This document shows positions 53,585 through 62,100 of a stretch of 64,000 nt of DNA, in pieces. Source of the DNA: Methylocystis heyeri (GTDB lineage: Bacteria > Pseudomonadota > Alphaproteobacteria > Rhizobiales > Beijerinckiaceae); contig NZ_CP046052.1 of NCBI RefSeq assembly GCF_004802635.2, positions 2,170,001 through 2,234,000 on the forward strand, read 5' to 3'. The position numbers and the translations under genes were made by a program. Numbering within the stretch: the stretch's first letter is position 1; every line of letters begins with the position of its first letter. The notes under the pieces were generated by a model, which had not been told where the DNA came from, ran no database searches, and worked only from the letters and a program-made list of their open reading frames with translations.

Positions 53585-54850
53585 ATGGCCAAAGGCAGAA
53601 TCAACAAGACGAACGTCGACCGGCTCGTTTGCCCCGTCGGCAAGTCGATGGATGTCCTCTGGGACGACGCCCTGCGAGGCTTCGGCGTCGTCGTCCTTCC
53701 GTCGGGACGCAAAACCTTTATCGTGCAGTGCAAGCGAAACGGCCGCTCGCAGAAAGTCAAGGTCGGGGTTTTCGGTCCAACGACGGCCGAACAGGCGCGC
53801 ACTCAGGCGCTGAATCTTCTCGGCGCGATCGAGGCCGGCGCCGATCCGGTCGCCGAGCGGCGTACGGCGCGTGCCGTTCGTACCTTTCGTCAGGTCGCCG
53901 AAGACTTCATGGCCCAACATGTCCTCACCAAGCGAAAGCCGAGAACGGCGGAATCCTATCGTTGCCTGCTCGACAAATACGTCTTGCCAGAACTCGGCGC
54001 CAAGCGGATCGTCGAAATCAGCCGCGCCGATGTCGCACGTCTTCATTCGAAACTCGGCGCCACGCCGCGCCAGGCGAATGCGGCCGTCTCCGTCATTTCC
54101 GCGATTTGGGGCTGGGCCGCGCGGCGAGAGGAAACAGAGTTCGGCAAGAACCCCGCGACCCGGCTGGAGCGATTCCCGGAAAGGCGATGGGAACGCTACC
54201 TCTCGAGCGAGGAAATGGGGCGACTCGGCAAAGCGCTAGAGCGCGCCGAAACCGAAGGCATTCCCTGGATAGACGAGGAACCCCAATCGAAACACGGGGC
54301 AAAGCCCGAAAACCGTCGCAGCATTTTCGATCCGTTCGCCGTGGCGGCTATCCGCCTTCTCATCCTTACGGGCATGCGCCCGCGCGAGGTTTTGAACCTG
54401 GAGTGGGGTCACGTCGACTTCGAACGCAGCGCACTGTTTCTTCCCGACAGCAAGACGGGGCGTAAGACGGTCATCCTCGGCGGACCAGCACTCCAAGTGC
54501 TCAGCGAACTTCCCCGCATCGAAAAGTGTCCTTTTGTGATCGCTGGTCGCAACCTCGAAAAGCCGCGCGCAGATCTGAACCGGCCTTGGGTGGCAGTCCG
54601 CCGTTACGCCAAGCTCGAAGGTGTGCGTCTTTACGATCTACGCCATTCCTTCGCCAGCGTGGGAGCAGGCGCCTCGTTGGGGCTGCCGATCGTCGGGAAG
54701 CTCCTCGGTCACTCGCAACCAGCAACCACGAACCGATACGCGCATCTCGACGCCGACCCACTGCGTCACGCCGCCAACGCCATTTCGACTTCAATTGCTG
54801 CGGCGCTGGCGGGAGACGCTCCGAAACCGCAACAGTTCGACTCTAAATGA
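53585..54850 (+). CDS. Tyrosine recombinase, island integrase
   Basis: From ATG 53585 (MAKGRINKTNVDRLVCPVGKS), with GGAGGAG just upstream, 421 residues. The N-terminal part is the DUF4102-like arm-binding domain (DVLWDDALRGFGVVVLPSGRKTF). A SAM-like domain follows, then the catalytic domain with Arg in TGMRPREVLNLEW, HxxR in YDLRHSFAS, and GHSQPATTNRYAHL with the nucleophile Tyr. It integrates an element at a tRNA end; the tRNA-Thr fragment is next to it. Length and motifs are complete, so it is probably active. Confidence 0.92.
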   Translation: MAKGRINKTNVDRLVCPVGKSMDVLWDDALRGFGVVVLPSGRKTFIVQCKRNGRSQKVKVGVFGPTTAEQARTQALNLLGAIEAGADPVAERRTARAVRTFRQVAEDFMAQHVLTKRKPRTAESYRCLLDKYVLPELGAKRIVEISRADVARLHSKLGATPRQANAAVSVISAIWGWAARREETEFGKNPATRLERFPERRWERYLSSEEMGRLGKALERAETEGIPWIDEEPQSKHGAKPENRRSIFDPFAVAAIRLLILTGMRPREVLNLEWGHVDFERSALFLPDSKTGRKTVILGGPALQVLSELPRIEKCPFVIAGRNLEKPRADLNRPWVAVRRYAKLEGVRLYDLRHSFASVGAGASLGLPIVGKLLGHSQPATTNRYAHLDADPLRHAANAISTSIAAALAGDAPKPQQFDSK

Positions 54851-55192
54851 CAAAATCCCAGCCTCACGATGCGGAAAGTGCGGGCTCGCGGGGGCAGGCT
54901 CGTTGGACGCCACCCTGTTAGCGGGTGTCCAGAACGACCATCATCCCTATCTCAGAGCGGTCGCACGCTTATCCACTTTACGTGAAGCGGAACATCGCTC
55001 GCTCAATCGCCGAAGGCGAGTCGCTGGACGATGTATGGCCGACAACCGACACCGATGACGGGGCCGGATAGGAGCGGTGACGTGGAGTCGGCTGCGCTAC
55101 GGCTTCTGTTCTTTGCTCATGCGGATGATTAGATGAGTCGCAGCGGCCTCGTCGGCGGGTGCTCCAACCCGGCCCCTGCGGTGGAGGGAATC
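54851..55192. other. Gap after the integrase; one doubtful tiny ORF
   Basis: About 340 bases before the thioredoxin start hold no recognised gene. A GTG-started frame at 54925-55071 (48 residues, with ISERSHAYPLYVKRNIARSI) is protein-like but cannot be supported further. It may be a remnant of an element gene. Confidence 0.3.
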
Positions 55193-55636
55193 TTGGAAAG
55201 AAGCGTCGTGATCGTCTGCCCGAACTGCGGCGGACTGAACCGGGCCCCGGAGTCCCGACTGATGGAAGGCGCCCTCCCAGACTGCGGGCGTTGTCATGCG
55301 CCGCTGTTCAGCGGCCATCCAGTCGAACTCGGGAATGCCGAAGATTTCGATCGAATGGTCGGCAAGACGGACCTGCCGATCTTGGTCGATTTCTGGGCGG
55401 CGTGGTGCGGGCCATGTCGCGCCATGGCGCCGGAATTCGAGGCAGCCGCGCGCGACCTCGAGCCGACGACGCGCCTCGCCAAGCTCGACACCGAGCGGGT
55501 CCCCGAGATCGCCGCCCACTTCGGCATAAGGAGCATCCCGACCTTGATCCTCTTCTCCCGTGGTCGTGAGGTCAAAAGGCTGAGCGGCGCCGTTGGCAGA
55601 TCGGCTATCGTCGCGCTCGCGCGAAGCGCCGGCTGA
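55193..55636 (+). CDS. Thioredoxin 2-like protein with N-terminal zinc ribbon
   Basis: The open frame begins at 55133; TTG 55193 (after GGAGGG) or GTG 55208 are the more likely starts because the conserved part begins SVVIVCPNCGGLNR. A zinc ribbon (CPNC and CGRC) precedes a thioredoxin fold with active site WAAWCGPC and cis-Pro in SIPTL. This is the layout of TrxC, a cytosolic disulfide reductase used under oxidative stress. It is the first island gene of known type after the integrase. Confidence 0.85.
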   Translation: MERSVVIVCPNCGGLNRAPESRLMEGALPDCGRCHAPLFSGHPVELGNAEDFDRMVGKTDLPILVDFWAAWCGPCRAMAPEFEAAARDLEPTTRLAKLDTERVPEIAAHFGIRSIPTLILFSRGREVKRLSGAVGRSAIVALARSAG

Positions 55637-55686
55637 TCGGGGCGGAAATGTTTGGCTGGCCTGCGTCATCATCCCAACCGAGTTCG

Positions 55687-56040
55687 TGTCCTTGCAAAGC
55701 GCCCTCGACGCGACACTGGCGGCATTCCGGCGCGGCGGCCCCGGCGAATTCCCGCGCGAGATGCTCGCCTTCGACGACGTAACCGATGCCCTCCGCCGGC
55801 TCCATACGGCCCGCTTAGAGTTCGGAGTCGAGGGCGGCGGAGTCGTCATCGCCGGGAGCGATCCGCCTCTCGCCTACGACCTGAACTCCGTCGGCATCCG
55901 GGCCTTCCTCAACGAAGCAGGCGTGGGGTCCTGGTCGGGTCGCCTCGTCGACGTCGAACCCGGCCTATGCCGCTATCGTCAGCTTCCCAGCCGACCTCTC
56001 CTTGCTCAAATTCGTCCACACGGCCTAGAGACTTTCGACT
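55687..56040 (+). CDS. Hypothetical protein
   Basis: Starts uncertain; the frame opens at 55593 and runs to 56081. A GTG at 55687 begins SLQSALDATLAAFRRGG. The middle part (GEFPREMLAFDDVTDALRRLHTARLEFGVEGGG) looks like a folded domain; the last 25 residues may be noncoding in nature. It follows the thioredoxin gene and nothing else marks its function. I do not recognise the family. Confidence 0.35.
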
Positions 56041-56059
56041 CACACTACCCGACGAGAAC

Positions 56060-56590
56060 TCATTCCTGGGGTTCGTTATAACTATCTTCGTCCGATTGCT
56101 CATCGGGGTGCACGCCCCAATGCATGTGGTGTTCGTGATGCTTGAAGACCTCGTGGAGAAGAACGCCAAAGCGATGTTTTTGTGCGTCATCTAGACCGTC
56201 ATAGAGGGGCTTGGCCGCATCGGCGATTTTTTCCAATTCGGCGCCGCGAGCCGCGAGGTGTTTCGCACGGAGCCGGAAGCCCTCGATCAAGTCGCGTTTC
56301 TCGTGATGTTCTTTGGCTTTCTCGCGCCATTCGACGGCGCGGGCGGATCGGTCTTTGGCGATCTCGCGCAGCGCGGCCTCGAGCACAGGCCAATTCTTTT
56401 CCTGCGTCGGCGTCAGTTTCAATCCGGCCTTCAGGGCGGCGATGCGCGCATCGGTAAAGGCGGCGATTTGCTCCGCTGAAAGTTGCTGGTGTTCGCTTGC
56501 CTGTTGGGGCGGCGCAGCCCGGACGCCGGAGGAAAGGCCAGGCAGAGCGAGCGCCGCAGCTGTCGCGACTATCAGAAAACGCATTTTCAT
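56060..56590 (-). CDS. Spy/CpxP-like periplasmic protein (LTxxQ family)
   Basis: 176 residues with a signal peptide (MKMRFLIVATAAALALPGLSSGVRA). The mature protein is helical with the motif LKLTPTQEKNWPVLEAALREIA, the hallmark of the Spy/CpxP LTxxQ family. A histidine-rich acidic C-terminus (HEVFKHHEHHMHWGVHPDEQSDE) could bind metal. Family members act as periplasmic chaperones under envelope or metal stress. A GTAGTTTCCG element lies about 110-140 bases upstream. Confidence 0.82.
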   Translation of the reverse strand: MKMRFLIVATAAALALPGLSSGVRAAPPQQASEHQQLSAEQIAAFTDARIAALKAGLKLTPTQEKNWPVLEAALREIAKDRSARAVEWREKAKEHHEKRDLIEGFRLRAKHLAARGAELEKIADAAKPLYDGLDDAQKHRFGVLLHEVFKHHEHHMHWGVHPDEQSDEDSYNEPQE

Positions 56591-56706
56591 CAGATTCCCC
56601 TAAAGTTGAGGAGGATAGGTCCTCCATCACGTGGCTCACCGCCGACCGACGTCGGTCCTCGAATGACGCTGATAAATCGCAGCCTAGCCGGTCACAAAAC
56701 GACGCC

Positions 56707-56728
56707 GGTAGACCCGGAAACTACCTAC
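56707..56728 (-). promoter_or_regulatory. GTAGTTTCCG element, copy 1
   Basis: Minus-strand GTAGGTAGTTTCCGGGTCTACC (core GTAGTTTCCG) lies about 117-138 bases upstream of the Spy-like start. Copies 2 and 3 at 58166-58186 and 58959-58979 share the core CGGAAACTAC on the plus strand and flanking GG-AG-C. See findings. Confidence 0.5.
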
Positions 56729-56764
56729 GTTGTCCAGGTGCGCATAGACTGCGCATTCTCACGC

Positions 56765-57244
56765 TCATTTTGGAGCCCGGTGCGACTCGACGAACCAGAG
56801 CTGCCGATCAATCCCGCGCGACACCTCGGTGAATAAATCCGCCGTAACCGCGTCGCCGTAGTGCGTGGCGAGACCGATCGCCTCGCGCGCGGATTGACCA
56901 AAAGCGGCAAAAGCGCTCGAAACGGCGAAAACATGCTCGTTGCAGTCGGCGACGCGAAGGGGATAGGGAATGAGGAAGGAGTTTTCGGCAGCGACCTGCA
57001 CGGTTCCTTGCGCGCCGCCGCCCAGCGCGCCAGCGCGTTCCGCCATAATGTCCGAGTAATCTTCGACCGCGACCGCTACCTTGTCGAAGAGTTCGTGCAC
57101 TGCGATGAATCCGGGTCCACGAACATTCCAATGCGCCTGCTTGACCTGAGCGTGCAGATCAATCGCCGCCGCCAGATGCTTGTTCAGCAGATCGACGGAC
57201 TGCCCCCGAATGTTCTCGGATAGTGTGTTGTGTGTGGGCTGCAT
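56765..57244 (-). CDS. Dps family ferritin-like protein (second copy)
   Basis: 159 residues. The ferroxidase segment KQAHWNVRGPGFIAVHELFD and EDYSDIMAERAGALGGGAQGT place it in the Dps family, with the same iron-site residues as the 9490-9999 protein. It lacks the long basic N-terminus of that one (it begins MQPTHNTLSENIRGQSVDLLN), so it may store iron without binding DNA. It belongs to the stress gene group of the island. Confidence 0.9.
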   Translation of the reverse strand: MQPTHNTLSENIRGQSVDLLNKHLAAAIDLHAQVKQAHWNVRGPGFIAVHELFDKVAVAVEDYSDIMAERAGALGGGAQGTVQVAAENSFLIPYPLRVADCNEHVFAVSSAFAAFGQSAREAIGLATHYGDAVTADLFTEVSRGIDRQLWFVESHRAPK

Positions 57245-57330
57245 AGCGCCTTCTCTCTTGGTTTTTCAGCGTTCGATGAAAGCATCGATCATCTGAAGCG
57301 ATCCTGCTCAAGAGTCATTGTCGAGAATCT

Positions 57331-57891
57331 TCACTTCGCGGCATGAGCGACAGGCGCCGGGATCGCCCCCGCCGTTACGCCCTCGTGCACATCAAGATGC
57401 GTCGGCTTAAGAGTGGCGAGGATCGATTTCGCGCGAGCCACGTCTCCCGCCGTTCCATGCACGAAGACCAGAAATGAATCGGTTTTCAAAGCGTGCTCGT
57501 ATTCGAGAACGCTATTCTCGGGAATGCCCATGCTGTAGATCGCGGCGCCGATGGCGCTGGACGCGCCGAATGCGAGTGCGCCCTCGACAGCGGAGAGGAG
57601 GACCACAGCAAGACCGCCAAGCGCCATGACGGGCCCTGTTACGGGCGAAGAGAGAAAAATGCCTGCCCCAAACAGCCCCCATAGACTACCCCAAAAGGCG
57701 CCGTATTTTCCCCAGAAGCGAATGCGCTCGCCGGAGTTGTAAAAGCCGACGACATTGTCCTCGGTGTGATATCCACGACCCACGATGCTCAACTGCTTCA
57801 TGTCGATACCGGCTTGCGCCAACGCCTTAACGGCCTCCTCCGCTTTTGTATGATCGGAGAAGCGGGCGACCGAAATGTCAGTGCGTTCCAT
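57331..57891 (-). CDS. General stress protein 17M-like membrane protein (YflT/DUF1269 type)
   Basis: 186 residues. The N-terminal ferredoxin-like domain (SVARFSDHTKAEEAVKALAQAGIDMKQLSIVG) precedes a glycine-rich hydrophobic region (about 68-120, ALGGLAVVLLSAVEGALAFGASSAIGAAIYS) that likely enters the membrane, then a soluble tail (DSFLVFVHGTAGDVARAKSIL). Proteins of this type appear in heat- and oxygen-stress gene sets. Its start overlaps the upstream 76-residue gene by 14 bases, so they are co-transcribed. Confidence 0.72.
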   Translation of the reverse strand: MERTDISVARFSDHTKAEEAVKALAQAGIDMKQLSIVGRGYHTEDNVVGFYNSGERIRFWGKYGAFWGSLWGLFGAGIFLSSPVTGPVMALGGLAVVLLSAVEGALAFGASSAIGAAIYSMGIPENSVLEYEHALKTDSFLVFVHGTAGDVARAKSILATLKPTHLDVHEGVTAGAIPAPVAHAAK

Positions 57892-58108
57892 GGGTGACTC
57901 CTTTTGAAGCGATGGATGAGCTTTCGCGCGCAGGCATCGTGACCTCGATGGCTACGACGGAACTGTCATGGAAGCGTGCGACGCCGGCCACCAAGTCGGC
58001 GACGTCGGCGAGGGTCGCGATAGCTGGAAAGCCGAACGCAACTTGGTCGTCTTCGAAGACGATTAGCAAACGAGATTCACTCGCTCTCGCTTCATGAAAT
58101 CCGCGCAT
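57878..58108 (-). CDS. Small hypothetical protein (76 aa)
   Basis: Starts MRGFHEARASESRLLIVFEDDQVAFGFPAIATLADVADLVAG and ends VTHGTH, overlapping the DUF1269-like gene start by 14 bases. It is soluble and looks like a compact beta-alpha unit. Family unknown. A GTAGTTTCCG element lies about 60-80 bases upstream. Confidence 0.5.
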   Translation of the reverse strand: MRGFHEARASESRLLIVFEDDQVAFGFPAIATLADVADLVAGVARFHDSSVVAIEVTMPARESSSIASKGVTHGTH

Positions 58109-58165
58109 TTCGGTCTCCTTTGGTCTCGCAGCAGACTGATCATGGTAAGCTCCCGCTCCCGATGT

Positions 58166-58186
58166 CGGGAGGCCCGGAAACTACCC
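58166..58186 (-). promoter_or_regulatory. GTAGTTTCCG element, copy 2
   Basis: Minus-strand GGGTAGTTTCCGGGCCTCCCG, 58-78 bases upstream of the 76-residue gene that leads the DUF1269 operon. It shares the 10-base core with copies 1 and 3 (plus strand CGGAAACTAC). Confidence 0.5.
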
Positions 58187-58245
58187 ATGCCAAATGGCGC
58201 CGGAGCATCGCGCTTTATGCCGACTGCGGGATTTTGTGGGCATGG

Positions 58246-58404
58246 CTAGATCCGACCCAGCAAAACAAGGATGAGCACCACGATCAGGATCGTTCCCAAC
58301 GCGCCGGACGGAAAATAGCCCCAACTGGCGCTGTGGGGCCAAGTGGGGATGGCGCCGACGAGCATCAGGATGAGAAGGATGATGATGATTGTTCCAAGAG
58401 ACAT
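58246..58404 (-). CDS. DUF3309 family small membrane protein
   Basis: 52 residues: MSLGTIIIILLILMLVGAIP, then a short loop TWPHSASWGYFPSG and a second hydrophobic stretch GTILIVVLILVLLGRI. The two-helix hairpin with a W-rich loop and PSG is the DUF3309 pattern (small, often stress-linked inner-membrane proteins in alphaproteobacteria). TAG at 58246-58248 ends it. Confidence 0.78.
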   Translation of the reverse strand: MSLGTIIIILLILMLVGAIPTWPHSASWGYFPSGALGTILIVVLILVLLGRI

Positions 58405-58458
58405 GGGATTTCCTTATCTAGTCTAGCAGGCGTAAGGGCCAAGAATCGTTCACCAAAT

Positions 58459-58849
58459 TTACGGCTGCAAACGGTCCTGGGAATTAAAGTAAAGTCGGGC
58501 GACGGCGATCAACGCCCCCTCGCTCGGATGATTGATCGTCTCGACTCGGGCAACGCAATGGGCAATGTCGGGATGGTGGCGCGCCAAATGCGCGACCAGC
58601 TCCGATTTGGCGCCGGCCGGACCAGTGATCAGGATCGCCTTTGCATCGGCGATCCCCTCCGTGACCTGCTCGAAGAACTCGTGATCCGGGGGCGCATCGC
58701 CAAATGCCGATCGCGTTGGCCTTGTGTTGGATGTAGCGCGTCGGATTGTGCGGCTGGGCGATTATGCGATCGATCTCTTTCCCGTTGAAATGGAAGACCT
58801 TTGCTTCTCGATGATCAATCCAGACAATCGCGTGATAATGGCTGTCCAT
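58459..58849 (-). pseudogene. Frameshifted eRF1-like (translational machinery/baeRF-type) protein gene
   Basis: The frame from 58849 begins MDSHYHAIVWIDHREAKVFHF, typical of bacterial eRF1-like proteins. After GIW it leaves the family. The other frame restores it: DAPPDHEFFEQVTEGIADAK, ILITGPAGAKSELVAHLARHHP, then VETINHPSEGALIAVARLYF. Removing one T from the TTT at 58702-58704 (minus strand) would rejoin both halves. The original protein would be about 130 residues and end at 58459. Either a real inactivating insertion or a sequencing error. Copy 3 of the GTAGTTTCCG element lies 110 bases upstream. Confidence 0.72.
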
Positions 58850-59128
58850 GGCTGTGCCCGCACTGGCATCTGGAGGTGACGGCAGGGAGGCTCGATAGCT
58901 CCGACCTCTGCTTCGTGTCGCGAAATTGATCTTTGGATTATGATTTATAAGAATAATCGTAGGTAGGCTCGGAAACTACTCAGAAGAACGCGCCGCAGCG
59001 CAAGCGTGACAGACGCCTTCGACGAGTCGGGTTGGCGAAGCTGAACAGGCGAGAATTTGCTAATGTGACAACTCGCGCCCTGACGATGCTTGCCCGAATG
59101 ACAGGGCCGAGAAGGTTAGGTGTAAATT
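58850..59128. promoter_or_regulatory. Divergent promoter region of the eRF1-like and CheB/CheR-kinase genes
   Basis: 279 bases with no gene. GTAGTTTCCG copy 3 is at 58959-58979: plus strand GTAGGTAGGCTCGGAAACTA C. It lies 110-130 bases from the minus gene start and 150-170 bases from the kinase start, so it could control both. Confidence 0.5.
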
Positions 59129-62100
59129 ATGACGAGCCCCGCCGCCGCGAGAAGCAAGAGAGTCGGTCGGAAGAGCGCTGGCGCTCTCGCTGCAGGAAAA
59201 TCAGCCGAAAGCGGTGCATTTCCGGTTGTCGCTGTCGGCGCCTCGGCCGGCGGGCTGGAGGCGTTCCGCAGCTTTCTCGACGCTCAGACGCCCAAGAGTG
59301 GGATGGCTCTCGTGATGATCCAGCATCTGGATCCCACGCATCCCAGTCTCATGGTGGAATTGCTTTCCAGCCACACGAGCATGGCCGTCGTGCAAGCGAC
59401 GGATGGCGCGCCGCTCGAGCCTGACCATGTCTATCTCATTCCTCCGGGCGTCTCGCTTGCAATTCGGGCCGGGCTGCTACGCCTATCGAAACCAACAGAA
59501 CGGCACGGCGCTCGCTTACCATTCGACTTTTTTCTTGGTTCCCTTGCCGAGGCCCTCGGTGAACTGGCTATCTGCGTCGTCCTCTCAGGGAGCGGCGGCG
59601 ATGGCAGCGTTGGACTTCTCGCGATCAAGGAGAAAGGCGGCCTCGTGATCGTTCAAGATCCCGAGGAGGCCGAATTCGACGGAATGCCACGCAGTGCGAT
59701 CGCAACCGGCGCTGTCGATTTCGTCGCCTCGGTCGCTGACATCCCCGACCTCATTTTCAGACAGCTTCACCCGGCCTCGTCCTGCGGCGTGAATGCGCCG
59801 AAATGCCTCACCGACGCCACATCCGATGAATTCGCTCAGATCATCGCACTTCTTCGAGACAAGACCTCTCATGATTTCAGTGTCTATAAGAAAGGCACGC
59901 TGGAGCGCCGTCTCGAACATCGCATGAGCGCAGTCCGCATCGAAGATCGCCCTTCATATCTGAAATTTCTATGTCAGAAGCCTGGAGAGATCGAGTTGCT
60001 GCGCAAGGATTTACTGATCGGCGTCACGCAAATGTTTCGTGTTGGCCCGGCTTTCGAATTCCTGTCCAAAGAAATCGTCCCGGATCTCGTCAACCAGCAA
60101 AAAGACCAGCGATCTATCCGCGTCTGGTGTCCGGGCTGCAGCACAGGTGAAGAGCCCTATTCTATAGCCATGCTGTTCCTGGAGGCTTTCGAGGAGTTGA
60201 AACGGCCGGCGAGGCTTCAGATTTTCGCCTCCGACATCAACGGGGACGCCGTGGCTTTCGCGCGCGAGGGGCTCTATCCCAGCACGATAGAGGCGGATGT
60301 GACGCCGGACAGATTGACGCGATTCTTCTCCAGGGAAGATCATCATTACAGGGTTGCAAACGAATTGCGCGACTGCGTGGTCTTCACGGTTCACGATATC
60401 TTGGCTGACGCGCCCTTTTCTAACATAGATCTCGTTTGCTGCCGCAATCTTCTTATCTATCTGCAGCCGGAGGCGCAGCACAAAATCCTGTCATTTTTTC
60501 ATTTCGCCCTTCGCGATGGCGGCGTGCTCTTCCTTGGCGGATCCGAGGTAGTTGGTTCAGACGAACATTTCGAGGCCGTCTCGAAGAAATATCGGATCTA
60601 TCGTCATCTCGGCCGCAGCCGGCCTGGCGAGGTCGCATTTCCGACGCGCACCAGCAGCCGTATGCTTGTCTCGGCCATGGCCAAACCGCAGCCGGAACCA
60701 CCATCCGATTTCGACCATTTGACGCGCAGCGCCTTGATCGAAACCTTCGCTCTCGGCTCGGTGGTTATCGACGCTCGCCACGAGTGCGTCCATTTTTCGG
60801 GCGCCATCGAGAAATACCTTGGAATCGCTTTGGGCGCTGCGAGCAACGATGTTTTAGCGATGGCCCGTGACGGCCTGCGCCCCAAGCTGCGCGCCGCAAT
60901 CGAGCGGGCCAGCCGCGAGCATACACGGGTCGTTGTCAAGGGTGCGCATCTGGAAAAGGATGGCGACGAGACCGCCGTCTGCGTCATAGTCCAACCGCTC
61001 ATGACAGGCGAGGAACAACGATATCTTATCAGCTTTCTCGACGACTCCTTGGCGGAGTCGCGAGCCGTTCGATCTACCACGCAACCGACGGATCAGTCGC
61101 GCGTGGCCGAGCTGGAACGGGAACTCGAAGTTATCACAACAGATCTCGAAAACGCAATCCACGATCTCGACAACGCGAAGGAAGAACAAAAGCGCATCAG
61201 TCAACAGGCGATGTCTCTGAACGAGGAGGCGCAATCGACTAATGAAGAACTGGTTACGTCAAAGGAAGAGTTGCAATCGGTCAACGAGGAACTCACGGCG
61301 CTAAACAGCCAGCTCCATGAGACCCTTGAACGTCAGCGCAATACGTCCAATGATCTCCAGAATATTTTGGAGAGCTCCGGCATCGCCACGATCTTCCTGG
61401 ATGAACAGCTCAAAATCCGGTTCTTCACGCCGGCGGCCATGTCGCTGTTCAGTGTGATTGCTACAGATATTGGCCGACCTCTGGCCGATTTCACGTCGCT
61501 CGCGAACGATAGCAATCTGATCTGCGACGCCTCGATTGTTCTCGATGAGCAGAAGGTCATCGAACGCGAAATCTCGACCCAGCATGGGGTATGGTACAAT
61601 CGACTTATATTGCCGTACCGGACCCACGACGGTCTGGTCGAAGGCGTCGTGATCACATTCACGAACATCACCGAAAAGAAGCGCACTGCGGAAGCGCTCG
61701 CCGCCGCCAAGCAAGCCGCCGACCAGGCTAATGTCGCCAAATCACGCTTCCTCGCCGCGGCCAGCCACGATTTACGACAGCCGTTGCAAACGATCCGACT
61801 CCTGCAAGGACTGCTGGCTGAAAAGTCCAAGGGGGTCGAAACGCAAACACTACTGAAACGTCTCGACGCAATGGTCGGCGTCATGTCGGGAATGCTGAAC
61901 ACGCTCCTCGACATCAATCAGCTTGAGGCGGGCGTCATCCACACGGATATCGAGAACTTTGCCCTGAACGAGCTGTTTGAACATCTTAACACGGACTTCA
62001 GCTACCACATGCAGGCGCAGGGACTCGACTGGCGCGTCGTGTCGAGCAAATGCGTCGTCCGAAGCGATCCGAGGCTGCTGGAGCAGATTCTACGCAACCT

